NCBI GenBank assembly: GCA_964353015.1
Contig: CAYGUA010000005.1
Span: 1-64,000 of the forward strand
Length of the DNA stretch: 64,000 bases
DNA from: JAMZMI01 sp964353015
GTDB lineage: Bacteria > Bacteroidota > Bacteroidia > Cytophagales > Cyclobacteriaceae
Direction: 5' to 3'
The notes beneath the pieces were generated by a model that was not told the origin of the DNA, made no database searches, and was given only the letters and a program-made list of their open reading frames with translations. The translations under genes were made by a program, and so were the position numbers. The first letter of the stretch is position 1, and every line of letters starts with the position of its first letter. This document shows positions 16,610 to 24,752 of the stretch, one piece after another.

Positions 16610-16930
16610 CTACTTTTTCCAATAATCATACGCCTCCAACCTCTCTCGAGCTTTATCAATCACATTCTCTGGAAACAGATTTTGGAATTTAGGATTGTCC
16701 ATTAGAAGAGCCTCCACTGTTAAATCCAGTCGACCTATATCCCACAGTTTAGTGAATCCATAGCTACCTAATTCTTCAGTGTTCATTATCAATTCTTTTG
16801 CCGTTTTTATCGGGTCATCATCTCCACGCAATTTCGAAAGATATCGAGATGCATTATATCCTGCTTTCTTCGCCTCTAAATAGATGTTTTCCATCTCCTG
16901 TTTAAATTCGATCAAAAGGGCATCAGTCAT
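16610..16930 (-). CDS. Small conserved-looking helical protein
   Basis: It has 106 residues from ATG 16930 (MTDALLIEFKQEM); an open extension to 17056 reads as hydrophobic noise and is not used. Features include YLEAKKAGYNASRYLSKLR near the N-terminus and LWDIGRLDLTVEALLMDN followed by LFPENVIDKARERLEAY at the end. This pattern ('G-Y-x-A-x-x-(Y/F)-L', then 'L-W-x-x-G-R-L-D-L-(S/T)-V-E-A', then 'A-R-x-R-L') occurs in a small, widespread family without a known function. It stands alone on the minus strand between forward genes. Confidence 0.65.
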   Translation of the reverse strand: MTDALLIEFKQEMENIYLEAKKAGYNASRYLSKLRGDDDPIKTAKELIMNTEELGSYGFTKLWDIGRLDLTVEALLMDNPKFQNLFPENVIDKARERLEAYDYWKK

Positions 16931-17145
16931 GTGATTAACAGTTTTTGTAAATGTACTTCTCCTTGTAATGAGTCCATGACTAAAAATCAGAATTTTAGGT
17001 ACTAATTGGATAGCATCAATGGTTAACAAACATAAAAAACAAAAACCTAATAACAACCTAATCTAATAGTTGCAAGCCAATCAAAACCACTCCAAATAGC
17101 GTACACTAAAAAGCTTGAAATCGCAATTTGACATTTTTTAATCTG

Positions 17146-17174
17146 TTAATAACTCCTTAACATACCTTGTAATT
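17146..17174 (+). promoter_or_regulatory. Shared accessory-region motif, copy 3 (upstream of 17225)
   Basis: TTAAT-AACTCC-TTAAC-ATACC-TTGTAATT. It matches copy 1 at 17 of 19 positions from the C before the second TTAAC box onward. It ends 50 nt before the start codon at 17225, against 52 nt for copy 1. Confidence 0.5.
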
Positions 17175-17224
17175 CTCCCCTCATTAGGCTGGTTTTTCTT
17201 TGTATTGAATCAAACCAAAAAACT

Positions 17225-17710
17225 ATGATAAGCAAAGAAATTGCAGACCTTTTACATGATCAGAAACAAGGATTTGCCCTTGTGAGTCTTAGAGACAAAA
17301 ATCCTCTGATATTTCAGCTCAAGAAACATGAACGAATAATGGAAAAGAATCTAGTAAGCATCGGATATCAATATTATAAAATACTCGGACATTGGAAGAA
17401 TATCAGCAATCCAAATATGAAGATGAAACTGTACTTAATACCAGCAATCGATCTTCATAAGAAGCAATTTCTCACTGATATACTTGATGTTATTGACCTT
17501 ATTGATTTGAAATATCTGAAGGCTATAATTAGTCTACCAAGAAATCAATCTTCCCTCAAAATATCTGTGGAACTACTCGACCAAAATCTAATCAAGCTGA
17601 TAGAACCCTTTTGCATTGAATCTGACAGAGAGCTAGTTCTGGACTCTATAGAGCGACCAGGAAATGCTCTTGGGAGAATGGCTTTTTCAGCCAGAGGACA
17701 ATTATTTTAA
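17225..17710 (+). CDS. Unrecognised 161-residue protein
   Basis: No family is recognised. The protein is cytoplasmic and mixed alpha/beta, with LYLIPAIDLHKKQFLTDILD in the middle and a C-terminus ending FSARGQLF. It carries copy 3 of the shared upstream motif, and the next gene starts 12 nt after its stop, so the two are probably co-transcribed. No catalytic motif is seen. Confidence 0.6.
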   Translation: MISKEIADLLHDQKQGFALVSLRDKNPLIFQLKKHERIMEKNLVSIGYQYYKILGHWKNISNPNMKMKLYLIPAIDLHKKQFLTDILDVIDLIDLKYLKAIISLPRNQSSLKISVELLDQNLIKLIEPFCIESDRELVLDSIERPGNALGRMAFSARGQLF

Positions 17711-17722
17711 TTTGTATTTCGG

Positions 17723-18235
17723 ATGATTGATAACCCCTATTTGCTCCATGAGTTTTTACTCGAAAATGCAATAAGTCTTAAACAGCTAAAGTCTAAAGGT
17801 GAAAAGCTGACTATAGAAATAAGTGATATTATAAGAGCGTTCAAGCTGGGTTATAAGATGATGGAGGATCATAATTCCAACCTGAACCCTGATTCCCTCC
17901 ATGATGTGATAACCCTAATTGATAGAAGTTATTACACCAAGTTCAAGGAAATCATTGAAAATGGCATTGATGTACGCTCAAAGAAATATGATCTGGAATT
18001 TCTCTTTAATTCAATTAGAAAAGTGGATGGGCTAAAAGATGATCCCCATAAGGCCATGTATATCCAGATGGATAAACTAGACATGGTAATCAGCTTAGTC
18101 GAACATCTACCTCAGTTATTATGGTTGAAATTCAATGTGGAGGATAAAGAAATGGAGCTTTACTGCACATACAGAGATTGCTTAAAAAAGGAATTGCAAG
18201 AAAAGGGAGTGGATTGGGAAAACATCGGATATTAA
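17723..18235 (+). CDS. Unrecognised 170-residue protein
   Basis: A helical, Leu- and Lys-rich protein (LLENAISLKQLKSKGEKL, IIRAFKLGYKMMEDHN, YCTYRDCLKKELQEKG) without a motif I can name. It is probably the second gene of a small operon with the 161-residue protein, and the HNH gene follows after 34 nt. Function unknown. Confidence 0.6.
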   Translation: MIDNPYLLHEFLLENAISLKQLKSKGEKLTIEISDIIRAFKLGYKMMEDHNSNLNPDSLHDVITLIDRSYYTKFKEIIENGIDVRSKKYDLEFLFNSIRKVDGLKDDPHKAMYIQMDKLDMVISLVEHLPQLLWLKFNVEDKEMELYCTYRDCLKKELQEKGVDWENIGY

Positions 18236-18269
18236 CTTTAGGTTTAAATTGTAGACAAGCAAAGAAGAT

Positions 18270-18755
18270 ATGGCAGATATTATTGAGGAATGGAAGACAA
18301 TCGAAGGGTTTTCCAACTATGAAATTTCAACCAAAGGCAAGGTCAGAAGCAAAGCCCGTAAGGTGTATCACAGTGGATCACAAACCGAAATGAAGCTAAA
18401 GGGTAAGCTGATGAAACAGAGGTGGCATCCAACCGGAAAGTGTTACTTCCTTGATCTGATTGATGATGCTAAAAAGCGGAGGACGCTTTATCCGCATTTG
18501 GAGACGGTCAGGGCTTTTGTTCCAAGAGAAAGTGAAGATCAAACCAAAGTGATTCACATCGACAACAACCCTCGCAATAACAAAGTAGCGAACCTAAGAT
18601 GGATGACTCCTTCTGATCATATGAAGTGGCAATTCGATGTTGGGAACAAGAACAACTACAAAGTTTGGAAAACCCGCATGAAGCGATATAAAAATGGATT
18701 CAAGCCCGATACTGTCCTTCCAGACAGACCAAAGAAAGATCACAAATCAGATTAA
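18270..18755 (+). CDS. NUMOD4/HNH homing-type endonuclease
   Basis: It has 161 residues. The N-terminus carries a NUMOD4 motif (EEWKTIEGFSNYEISTKGKV, residues 6-25), a DNA-contact module of homing endonucleases. The C-terminal half has an HNH nuclease domain with VIHIDNNPRNNKVANLRWMT, where the first His, the paired Asn and the W-(M/V)-T strand are the expected active-site and fold residues. A basic tail follows. Such genes are typical of phage and mobile DNA and act as site-specific nicking or cutting enzymes. No intron or intein is visible next to it, so it is probably free-standing. Confidence 0.85.
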   Translation: MADIIEEWKTIEGFSNYEISTKGKVRSKARKVYHSGSQTEMKLKGKLMKQRWHPTGKCYFLDLIDDAKKRRTLYPHLETVRAFVPRESEDQTKVIHIDNNPRNNKVANLRWMTPSDHMKWQFDVGNKNNYKVWKTRMKRYKNGFKPDTVLPDRPKKDHKSD

Positions 18756-18899
18756 GTTTCTATATAAAAAACATCTAAAGTAATGATCATTCAAGATTGT
18801 TTGTCGTAATTAACGTATTGAAACGCATATTCAGACAATCGAGAAATAGTTGTGAAATATGTAGAAAAGAACTGCAGTTTATCTGACTTGGTCTTTTGG

Positions 18900-19571
18900 C
18901 TACTTTCTAATCAGCATAAGGTAAGCTGATTGATAACCTCCATATGCATCCTCTTTTTCCTGTAAGTTATTAACCACCTTGCCTTTGATGCCGATATCAA
19001 TCCTTCCATCCGGGAAGATGTTGAAAAGGTTCTTTGAGAATACAATTCCCTCTCCCGAATCTTCATAAGTGTTCGTAATTACAACCGTACTTTGTTCGAT
19101 GGTTTTGTCATTGGTCAAATCATATAATTCCAATACAAGTTCATTTCCAGCATCAACGACGTAAACGTTCTTATAGACAACAACAACAGAATCTATTTCG
19201 GAATAATCACTGAGGTCGCAATTGAATAAATCCGTCAACCATGTTTTCGATTCTACGAAGAAACTCTTGTCGTTATCAAGTCTGAGTCGGATTTGCCTTT
19301 CTTGAGTACCACTTGATTCATTGCATAAATATCGACTTGATATTACTTCTGATTCATCAAGAATGTTGTTCTCATTTATATCTAACCCAGAATCAACTCT
19401 AAGCCCACCGAAATCACAGTTTGATCCAGACGGCTCATCAACCGTCGTTATTAAACTGTTCATGCCATTTTCAACTTCTTGACACGAGCAAATAATAGCC
19501 ATCAGAAAAATAATCACGAGAATTTTTCTATTGATTGTCTTTGAACAGGTGCTGATAATCACCTCTGCCAT
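18900..19571 (-). CDS. Putative lipoprotein with a D-x-N-x-(N/D) repeat segment
   Basis: It has 223 residues from ATG 19571. The open frame extends to 19772, but the internal start places a signal peptide correctly: basic NRK, the hydrophobic stretch ILVIIFLMAIICS and a lipobox ending at Cys (IICSC). After the anchor comes NCDFGGLRVDSGLDINENN followed by ILDESEV...YLC. That is the Cys-bounded, calcium-loop-like segment ('G-L-D-x-N-x-N-x-x-L-D-x-x-E-V') found in many Bacteroidota lipoproteins. The rest is beta-rich. It is probably exposed at the envelope; the ligand is unknown. Confidence 0.65.
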   Translation of the reverse strand: MAEVIISTCSKTINRKILVIIFLMAIICSCQEVENGMNSLITTVDEPSGSNCDFGGLRVDSGLDINENNILDESEVISSRYLCNESSGTQERQIRLRLDNDKSFFVESKTWLTDLFNCDLSDYSEIDSVVVVYKNVYVVDAGNELVLELYDLTNDKTIEQSTVVITNTYEDSGEGIVFSKNLFNIFPDGRIDIGIKGKVVNNLQEKEDAYGGYQSAYLMLIRK

Positions 19572-20525
19572 GTCACTAATTACAATATACCACGGTCTTA
19601 TTGTTGCAGGAATTTTGAGATTAAAAATCAGTGCGTTTTCAGATGACTTAGGCGTGAATAAATTGTTAGAATTTTCCATTTGTTTTGGTATTTGATTGCC
19701 CTGAGGTTCGAAGGACGGTGAATGTTTATACCAAAAAAAGAGGGCATGAACCTCAGCTTTATCTTCAGTCAACTGAGGTATCGCCAGACACCCGTACGAC
19801 CAGAATTAGGCTGAGGACACACCCAAAGGGCGCGTCTCTCTAACCATTTCTGTCGTACTTTAAACTGGCGATTTTCAGTTGAAGAAATGAAAAGCTACGC
19901 TTCTCTTATATGTCTTTATTTGTTCCGAAGAACTTCTATTTTATCATAGGCACTAGTTCATTTAAATCAAAGATATGTCTCTAAAGCCAGAAAAGGTATT
20001 TTCCTTGTACTCAAACTATTTCGAGAACACTGAAATACCAGAAAGCGGCTTCTATACAAAGAAAATAAAGGGAGATTAAACGGACAATACCTTTATCTAA
20101 GAATAACAATTTTAGGTTTTTTTAAAAATGTTTGTTATTTCCTTTTTTCTGCAGCTTTTGGTATTTCTACTTTCAATAGTGAGTCCCAATAAAACAAAAT
20201 ATGAGCAATTATAAATCCGTACCATCCCTGAATAGCTAAACTAACACCGGTACTATTTAGAATATAGCACAAATGATTTTTCCAAGAATAGCTGATCATA
20301 TATCCGATCGAGGGTTTCTAATTTAGTTAGATCTTCTAGCGGATTTCACAGCTTACCACAAAACAAATACTCCGAAATAAGATCAAAAAATTGTTAATAT
20401 TTCCGAATACTGAATAACCGCGTATTATCGAAAATATTTATTTCTGAGTACAATTACTCAAAATCCAAGCTAATCCTGTTGGAAATTCTTAGTAAGTTTC
20501 TTTCCAAACCAAAAACAATTCACAT
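19572..20525. other. Long region without a firm gene; one possible 34-codon ORF
   Basis: No gene, RNA or repeat can be supported in these 954 bp, which are AT-rich. One short frame, ATG 19975 to TAA 20077-20079 (34 codons, containing SLYSNYFENTEIPESGFYT), has protein-like composition and may be a microprotein or the fragment of a lost gene. The segment looks like decayed island DNA. Confidence 0.35.
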
Positions 20526-20870
20526 ATGAGCTTAAAAAAAATGCAAATCCTGAGAGAGGAGTTGGAGAATGACCTACGCAAACTTGACACTTCCATCAAA
20601 GAGTTCCAAAATGCCAAAAGACTTGAAACAGATTTAAATAGAACGAATAAAGACGTTTGTGCAATAATCAGAAGTTATGTTTCGGATCGCACATCAATGT
20701 TCGATAAATTAAAAGAATCATCATTTCAAGGAAACTCTGGGCTTTATTACTCCATGGAAGCCTTTCTATTGAGAAATAAAAAATATTGGCCCCTTTTTTC
20801 GACAGAACTTCGGGTGATCGCCAGAACGAGACTAAGGTCTGTAGGTTACAAGGTCACCTCAGATTTATAG
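20526..20870 (+). CDS. Unrecognised 114-residue helical protein
   Basis: The N-terminal 50 residues form a likely coiled coil (MQILREELENDLRKLDTSIK, then NAKRLETDLNRTN). A part follows with YYSMEAFLLRNKKYWPLFST and a basic C-terminus (RVIARTRLRSVGYK). No family recognised. It is the last gene before the initiator tRNA and lies at the right edge of the accessory region. An A-rich leader before the ATG is typical for this phylum. Confidence 0.55.
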   Translation: MSLKKMQILREELENDLRKLDTSIKEFQNAKRLETDLNRTNKDVCAIIRSYVSDRTSMFDKLKESSFQGNSGLYYSMEAFLLRNKKYWPLFSTELRVIARTRLRSVGYKVTSDL

Positions 20871-21005
20871 CTAGTTGTTCATTATTGAAATCTAGATTAA
20901 ACAAGGTTGTGATTGGCTCTCAATTATCAGATTACAACAGCAAGTGAAAGTTCATTGCCCATCGCCCTGTTTTGGTATCTTTCGTTTCCGAACGGTTTCC
21001 GAGCT

Positions 21006-21054
21006 AAAAAGAAAAACCCCTCAGATGCGCTTTTTTGGCACTTCTGAGGGGTTT
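21006..21054 (-). terminator. Terminator of the initiator tRNA gene
   Basis: Arms AAACCCCTCAGA (21014-21025) and TCTGAGGGGTTT (21043-21054) pair perfectly over 12 bp. Read on the minus strand, the stem is followed by TTTTTCTTTTT (complement of 21006-21016). It begins 5 nt after the tRNA end. Confidence 0.85.
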
Positions 21055-21058
21055 GTAG

Positions 21059-21131
<73 letters not shown>

Positions 21132-21141
21132 ATATGGGAGG

Positions 21142-21173
21142 CAAAAGTAGTATAAGAATTGACAGATACAAAA
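21142..21173 (-). promoter_or_regulatory. Bacteroidota-type promoter of tRNA-fMet
   Basis: On the minus strand TTTTG (21173-21169) is followed after exactly 19 nt by TACTTTTG (21149-21142), matching the TTG-N19-TAnnTTTG consensus of the major Bacteroidota sigma factor. The first tRNA base, at 21131, lies 10 nt past the -7 box. Confidence 0.85.
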
Positions 21174-21182
21174 CCTGAAGCA

Positions 21183-21205
21183 ATTAAAATTTAAGAAATT
21201 TTAAT
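21183..21205. repeat. AT-only perfect inverted repeat between tRNA and era
   Basis: ATTAAAATTT (21183-21192), AAG, then AAATTTTAAT (21196-21205): arms of 10 bp, perfect, 45 nt upstream of the era start. There is no T-tract of a terminator. It could be a regulator site or an UP-like element for the divergent promoters. Confidence 0.4.
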
Positions 21206-21249
21206 CATCACTTACTCTTCAGTCAAAATCCAATGATATTGCAGTCACT

Positions 21250-22134
21250 ATGGAAGATCAATTAATTTTTAAGTCTGGTTTTGTGACCATCATGGGTAAA
21301 CCAAATGTTGGCAAATCCACTTTGATGAATCAACTCACTGGCGAAAAACTATCCATTACCAGCAAAAGAGCACAAACTACAAGACACAGAATCTTTGGAA
21401 TCATCACCACAGATGATTATCAGATCGTTTATTCCGATACTCCGGGAACCTTGGAACCTCATTACAAGCTTCAGGAGAAAATGATGAATTTTGTAAAAGC
21501 CTCACTCGATGATGCGGACATCATCTTGTACATGGTGGAGCTTGGTGAGAAAAATGATAATCCTGATTGGCTTCAACTAGCCAAATCTTCAGGAGTACCC
21601 ATTTTGTTTGTAATAAATAAAATTGATCTGGCTAAAGGCTCACAAGTTGTAGACAAGATTCAATATTGGAAAGAACAAATACCTGACTTTGAACCCATCA
21701 TTTTATCCGCTATGACAGGAGAAGGAACAGATATTTTACAAAACAAAATCGTCGAACTACTTCCCCATCACCCACCCTATTTTCCGGGTGACGAGCTTAC
21801 GGATAAATCCGAAAGATTTATCACCTCAGAAGTGATCCGCGAAAAAATCTTCCTTTTATACAAACAAGAAGTGCCCTATAGCTCAGAAGTAGTCGTTCAT
21901 GAATTTAAAGAAGACGAAACCATCATTCGGATCATGGCGGACATATATGTGGAGCGGGACAGTCAAAAAGGAATCATCATTGGAAAGAAAGGTGAGGCTC
22001 TCAAGCAACTAGGAATTGCGGCTAGAATTGATTTAGAAGATTTCTTCCAAAAACAAATTTATCTGGAAACAAGAGTAAAAGTTGAAAAAGACTGGCGCAA
22101 AGACATTAAAAAACTATCCAGATTTGGATATTGA
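21250..22134 (+). CDS. era: GTPase Era
   Basis: It has 294 residues, the usual length. The G domain carries GKPNVGKS (16-23, P-loop), the switch II motif DTPG, NKID for guanine specificity, and SAMTG. The C-terminal KH domain includes GIIIGKKGEALKQLG, the GxxG RNA-binding loop. Era binds the 3' end of 16S rRNA and helps mature the small ribosomal subunit, coupling it to the cell cycle. The der gene follows after 107 nt. The pair era-der plus the SprT-like gene forms a forward housekeeping cluster just outside the accessory region. Confidence 0.97.
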   Translation: MEDQLIFKSGFVTIMGKPNVGKSTLMNQLTGEKLSITSKRAQTTRHRIFGIITTDDYQIVYSDTPGTLEPHYKLQEKMMNFVKASLDDADIILYMVELGEKNDNPDWLQLAKSSGVPILFVINKIDLAKGSQVVDKIQYWKEQIPDFEPIILSAMTGEGTDILQNKIVELLPHHPPYFPGDELTDKSERFITSEVIREKIFLLYKQEVPYSSEVVVHEFKEDETIIRIMADIYVERDSQKGIIIGKKGEALKQLGIAARIDLEDFFQKQIYLETRVKVEKDWRKDIKKLSRFGY

Positions 22135-22241
22135 TGATCGTTCGATCATTTAATGTCAAATCCGTCGCACATATACCAACCAACTCCGCCAAACCGGAAA
22201 ACAATGCTTAGTTTTGCGTTTTCAAATACTAAGAAACTACT

Positions 22242-23552
22242 GTGGCAAATATTGTAGCGATTGTTGGCAGACCCAACGTCGGCAAATCAACCCTTTTTAA
22301 TAGATTAATTGAGCGAAGACAAGCCATAATGGACAATGAATCTGGCGTAACCAGAGACAGACATTATGGAATGGCCGAATGGTGTGGGCATCAATTCACC
22401 GTAATCGATACTGGTGGATACGTGGAAGGATCCGAGGATATTTTTGAAGGTGCCATCAGATCTCAAGTCAAAGAAGCTTTGGATGAAGCAAACGTCATCT
22501 TGTTTATGGTGGACTGTATCACAGGACTTCATGGCTTGGATTCTGACTTTGCAAATGTGGTGAGAGAATTAAAAAAGCCTGTTTTGATTTGCGCCAATAA
22601 AGCAGACACTACAGAAAAGGCTTTTACAGCCAATGAATTTTATGCCTTAGGTCTGAATGCGGAAATCTTCCCTATCGCATCTGCAAGCGGATCAGGAACA
22701 GGTGATCTTCTTGATGAGGTGGTCAAACATTTTGAAGATGAACCTGAAATCTCTGAGAAGGAATCGATACCAAGAATTGCAATTCTAGGACGTCCAAATG
22801 TTGGGAAATCTTCATTTCTTAACGCCCTTCTTGGAAAAGAAAGAACCATCGTAACAGACATAGCTGGTACTACCCGCGATGCTGTAGATAGTAGATACAA
22901 CCTATTTGGAAAGGATTTTATACTCACCGATACTGCTGGAATCAGAAAAAAAGCTAAAGTTCGTGAGGATATAGAATTCTATTCTGTGCTTCGCGCTGTA
23001 CAAGCTTTACAGGATTCCGATGTATGTATCATTGTATTGGATGCCCAAAATGGTATTGAATCACAAGATATGAGCATAATCGGCCTGGCACACAAATACA
23101 AGAAAGGTGTAGTGATCATGGTCAACAAATGGGATTTGATCGAAAAGGAAACCAACACAGCCAAAAATTTTCAGGATGAAATAAAGTTAAAGCTCGGGGT
23201 GATGAGTTACATCCCGGTGATTTTCACCAGCGTATTGAATAAACAACGAATCTTTCAAACTGTAGAAAAAGCGCTTGAGGTTGCTGACAATAAGGATAAG
23301 AAAATTCCTACTAGCAAGCTTAATGACATCATCCTGAAGGATATAGAACATTATCCACCTCCTGCAGTTAGAGGTGCTTATATCAAGATCAAATACATCA
23401 CTCAGTTGCCTACGCCAAGTCCAACTTTCGCCTTTTTCTGTAATCATCCTAAGGATATCCCAGAATCATATGAGCGCTATCTGACCAACAAAATCCGAGA
23501 GCATTTCGGATTTGAAGGGGTAAACATTAAAGTCGTATTTAGAAGCAAGTAG
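22242..23552 (+). CDS. der: GTPase Der (EngA)
   Basis: It has 436 residues with two tandem G domains, each with its own P-loop GRPNVGKS, then DTGG in the first and DTAG plus NKWD in the second, followed by a C-terminal KH-like domain (AYIKIKYITQLPTPSPTFAF). Der acts in assembly of the 50S ribosomal subunit. The start is GTG at 22242, which gives MANIVAIVGRPNVGKS, the conserved family N-terminus. The stop TAG overlaps the GTG start of the next gene by one base, so the two are translationally linked. Confidence 0.97.
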   Translation: MANIVAIVGRPNVGKSTLFNRLIERRQAIMDNESGVTRDRHYGMAEWCGHQFTVIDTGGYVEGSEDIFEGAIRSQVKEALDEANVILFMVDCITGLHGLDSDFANVVRELKKPVLICANKADTTEKAFTANEFYALGLNAEIFPIASASGSGTGDLLDEVVKHFEDEPEISEKESIPRIAILGRPNVGKSSFLNALLGKERTIVTDIAGTTRDAVDSRYNLFGKDFILTDTAGIRKKAKVREDIEFYSVLRAVQALQDSDVCIIVLDAQNGIESQDMSIIGLAHKYKKGVVIMVNKWDLIEKETNTAKNFQDEIKLKLGVMSYIPVIFTSVLNKQRIFQTVEKALEVADNKDKKIPTSKLNDIILKDIEHYPPPAVRGAYIKIKYITQLPTPSPTFAFFCNHPKDIPESYERYLTNKIREHFGFEGVNIKVVFRSK

Positions 23553-24178
23553 TGAAAGAAGGGCATATTCAGGTTTTCGAAAGGTTCATTCCTGAAAAAG
23601 CTGTTGGATATTGCAGCAAGCTTTACGATTTTTTTGGCTTTGAATTTAAAATAAAAAAAAGCAGGTTGACTAAAATGGGAGATTACCGCTTTGATAGACA
23701 AACAGGGAAGCACACCATCACAATCAACAACGATCTCAACCCATATGCTTTTCTAGTAACTTATATCCACGAAGTAGCTCATCTGGTCACATTCAAGGAA
23801 CATGGAAGGAAAGTAAGTCCACATGGCGAAGAATGGAAGATCAATTTCACGAAAGTGATGAAGCCTGTTTTGAATGAGGAGATCTTCCCCCCTAATGTTT
23901 ATCTGGCATTAACTAACTATTTCAAAAACCCAAAAGCCAGCAGCTGCTCTGATCCAGTATTATACAATGTATTGCGTCAGTTTGATGAACCAACAGGCAC
24001 TGTTCCACTGAGCAAAATCCCATTGGGACAATCATTCATTTTCAATGAAAAAACCTACAGGAAACTGGAGAAGAAAAGATCACGAAGTGTCTGTGTGGAA
24101 CTGAAATCGAATCGAAAATACCTGATCGCGGAAATTGCGCCAGTAAAACCCTTAATAGCTGAGTCTTCGGGACATTAA
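23552..24178 (+). CDS. SprT-like zinc metalloprotease
   Basis: It has 208 residues from a GTG start that overlaps the der stop by 1 nt. The zinc motif HEVAH (73-77), with H91 in HGEEWK as third ligand, defines the SprT/Spartan-like fold. A C-terminal part of about 80 residues includes GQSFIFNEKTYRKLEKKRSR. Eukaryotic Spartan cleaves DNA-protein crosslinks; for bacterial SprT-like proteins the substrate is unclear. It lies downstream of der and overlaps convergently with the next gene by 27 nt. Confidence 0.85.
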   Translation: MKEGHIQVFERFIPEKAVGYCSKLYDFFGFEFKIKKSRLTKMGDYRFDRQTGKHTITINNDLNPYAFLVTYIHEVAHLVTFKEHGRKVSPHGEEWKINFTKVMKPVLNEEIFPPNVYLALTNYFKNPKASSCSDPVLYNVLRQFDEPTGTVPLSKIPLGQSFIFNEKTYRKLEKKRSRSVCVELKSNRKYLIAEIAPVKPLIAESSGH

Positions 24179-24721
24179 AGCATTGACCAAACCAAAAACG
24201 GCCATTGGTGTCAAGGTTCGCCATGCCACAACTTGCAGATGGCCACCAAAGTTGATGTATTGATCAATAGAATAAACGGCCATCTCCTGCTCTACAAAAT
24301 CCCTGAAGTTCATTGCCACAATCCATCCGTCTTCTACTTCATCAAACCATTCTTCATAGTAACTATCATCACTTCCGTGAAAATTGAGGATATTTTCACC
24401 AATCAGAATAAACTTATTGATACCGTTCAGCAGGAAATGCTCAATTATATTTCGTTTGAGATGCATGATGTCGTTATTGAGCGCATCATTCCATTCCCCG
24501 AGCAACTCAATGATCACATAACCTTCTTCATAATTGCAATACAGCACCTTCAAATAGAGTGTTTCTGATCCAAAAAAATCCCAACCCGGGTCTATATAGT
24601 AACCATATATATTATCCGAATAGAGATCATAATTGTATTCTTTCCCAAAGAATGGTGAATCTTCGTCTTCTGACGAATCATAGTACTTTAACCAATTATA
24701 ATAGGGTTCTATTTGATGCAT
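24152..24721 (-). CDS. Conserved-looking hypothetical acidic protein
   Basis: It has 189 residues and is unusually rich in Tyr, Asp and Glu in its first 70 residues (YYNWLKYYDSSEDEDSPFF). The central part alternates strands and helices (FILIGENILNFHG, YYEEWFDEVEDGWIVAMNF), and the C-terminus has an amphipathic stretch (TPMAVFGLVNALMSRRLSY). No known motif is evident. Its 3' end overlaps that of the SprT-like gene by 27 nt, so both transcripts are antisense to each other there. Function unknown; probably cytoplasmic. Confidence 0.7.
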   Translation of the reverse strand: MHQIEPYYNWLKYYDSSEDEDSPFFGKEYNYDLYSDNIYGYYIDPGWDFFGSETLYLKVLYCNYEEGYVIIELLGEWNDALNNDIMHLKRNIIEHFLLNGINKFILIGENILNFHGSDDSYYEEWFDEVEDGWIVAMNFRDFVEQEMAVYSIDQYINFGGHLQVVAWRTLTPMAVFGLVNALMSRRLSY

Positions 24722-24752
24722 AAAAGAACTAATTCGGAATTCAAATTAATGA

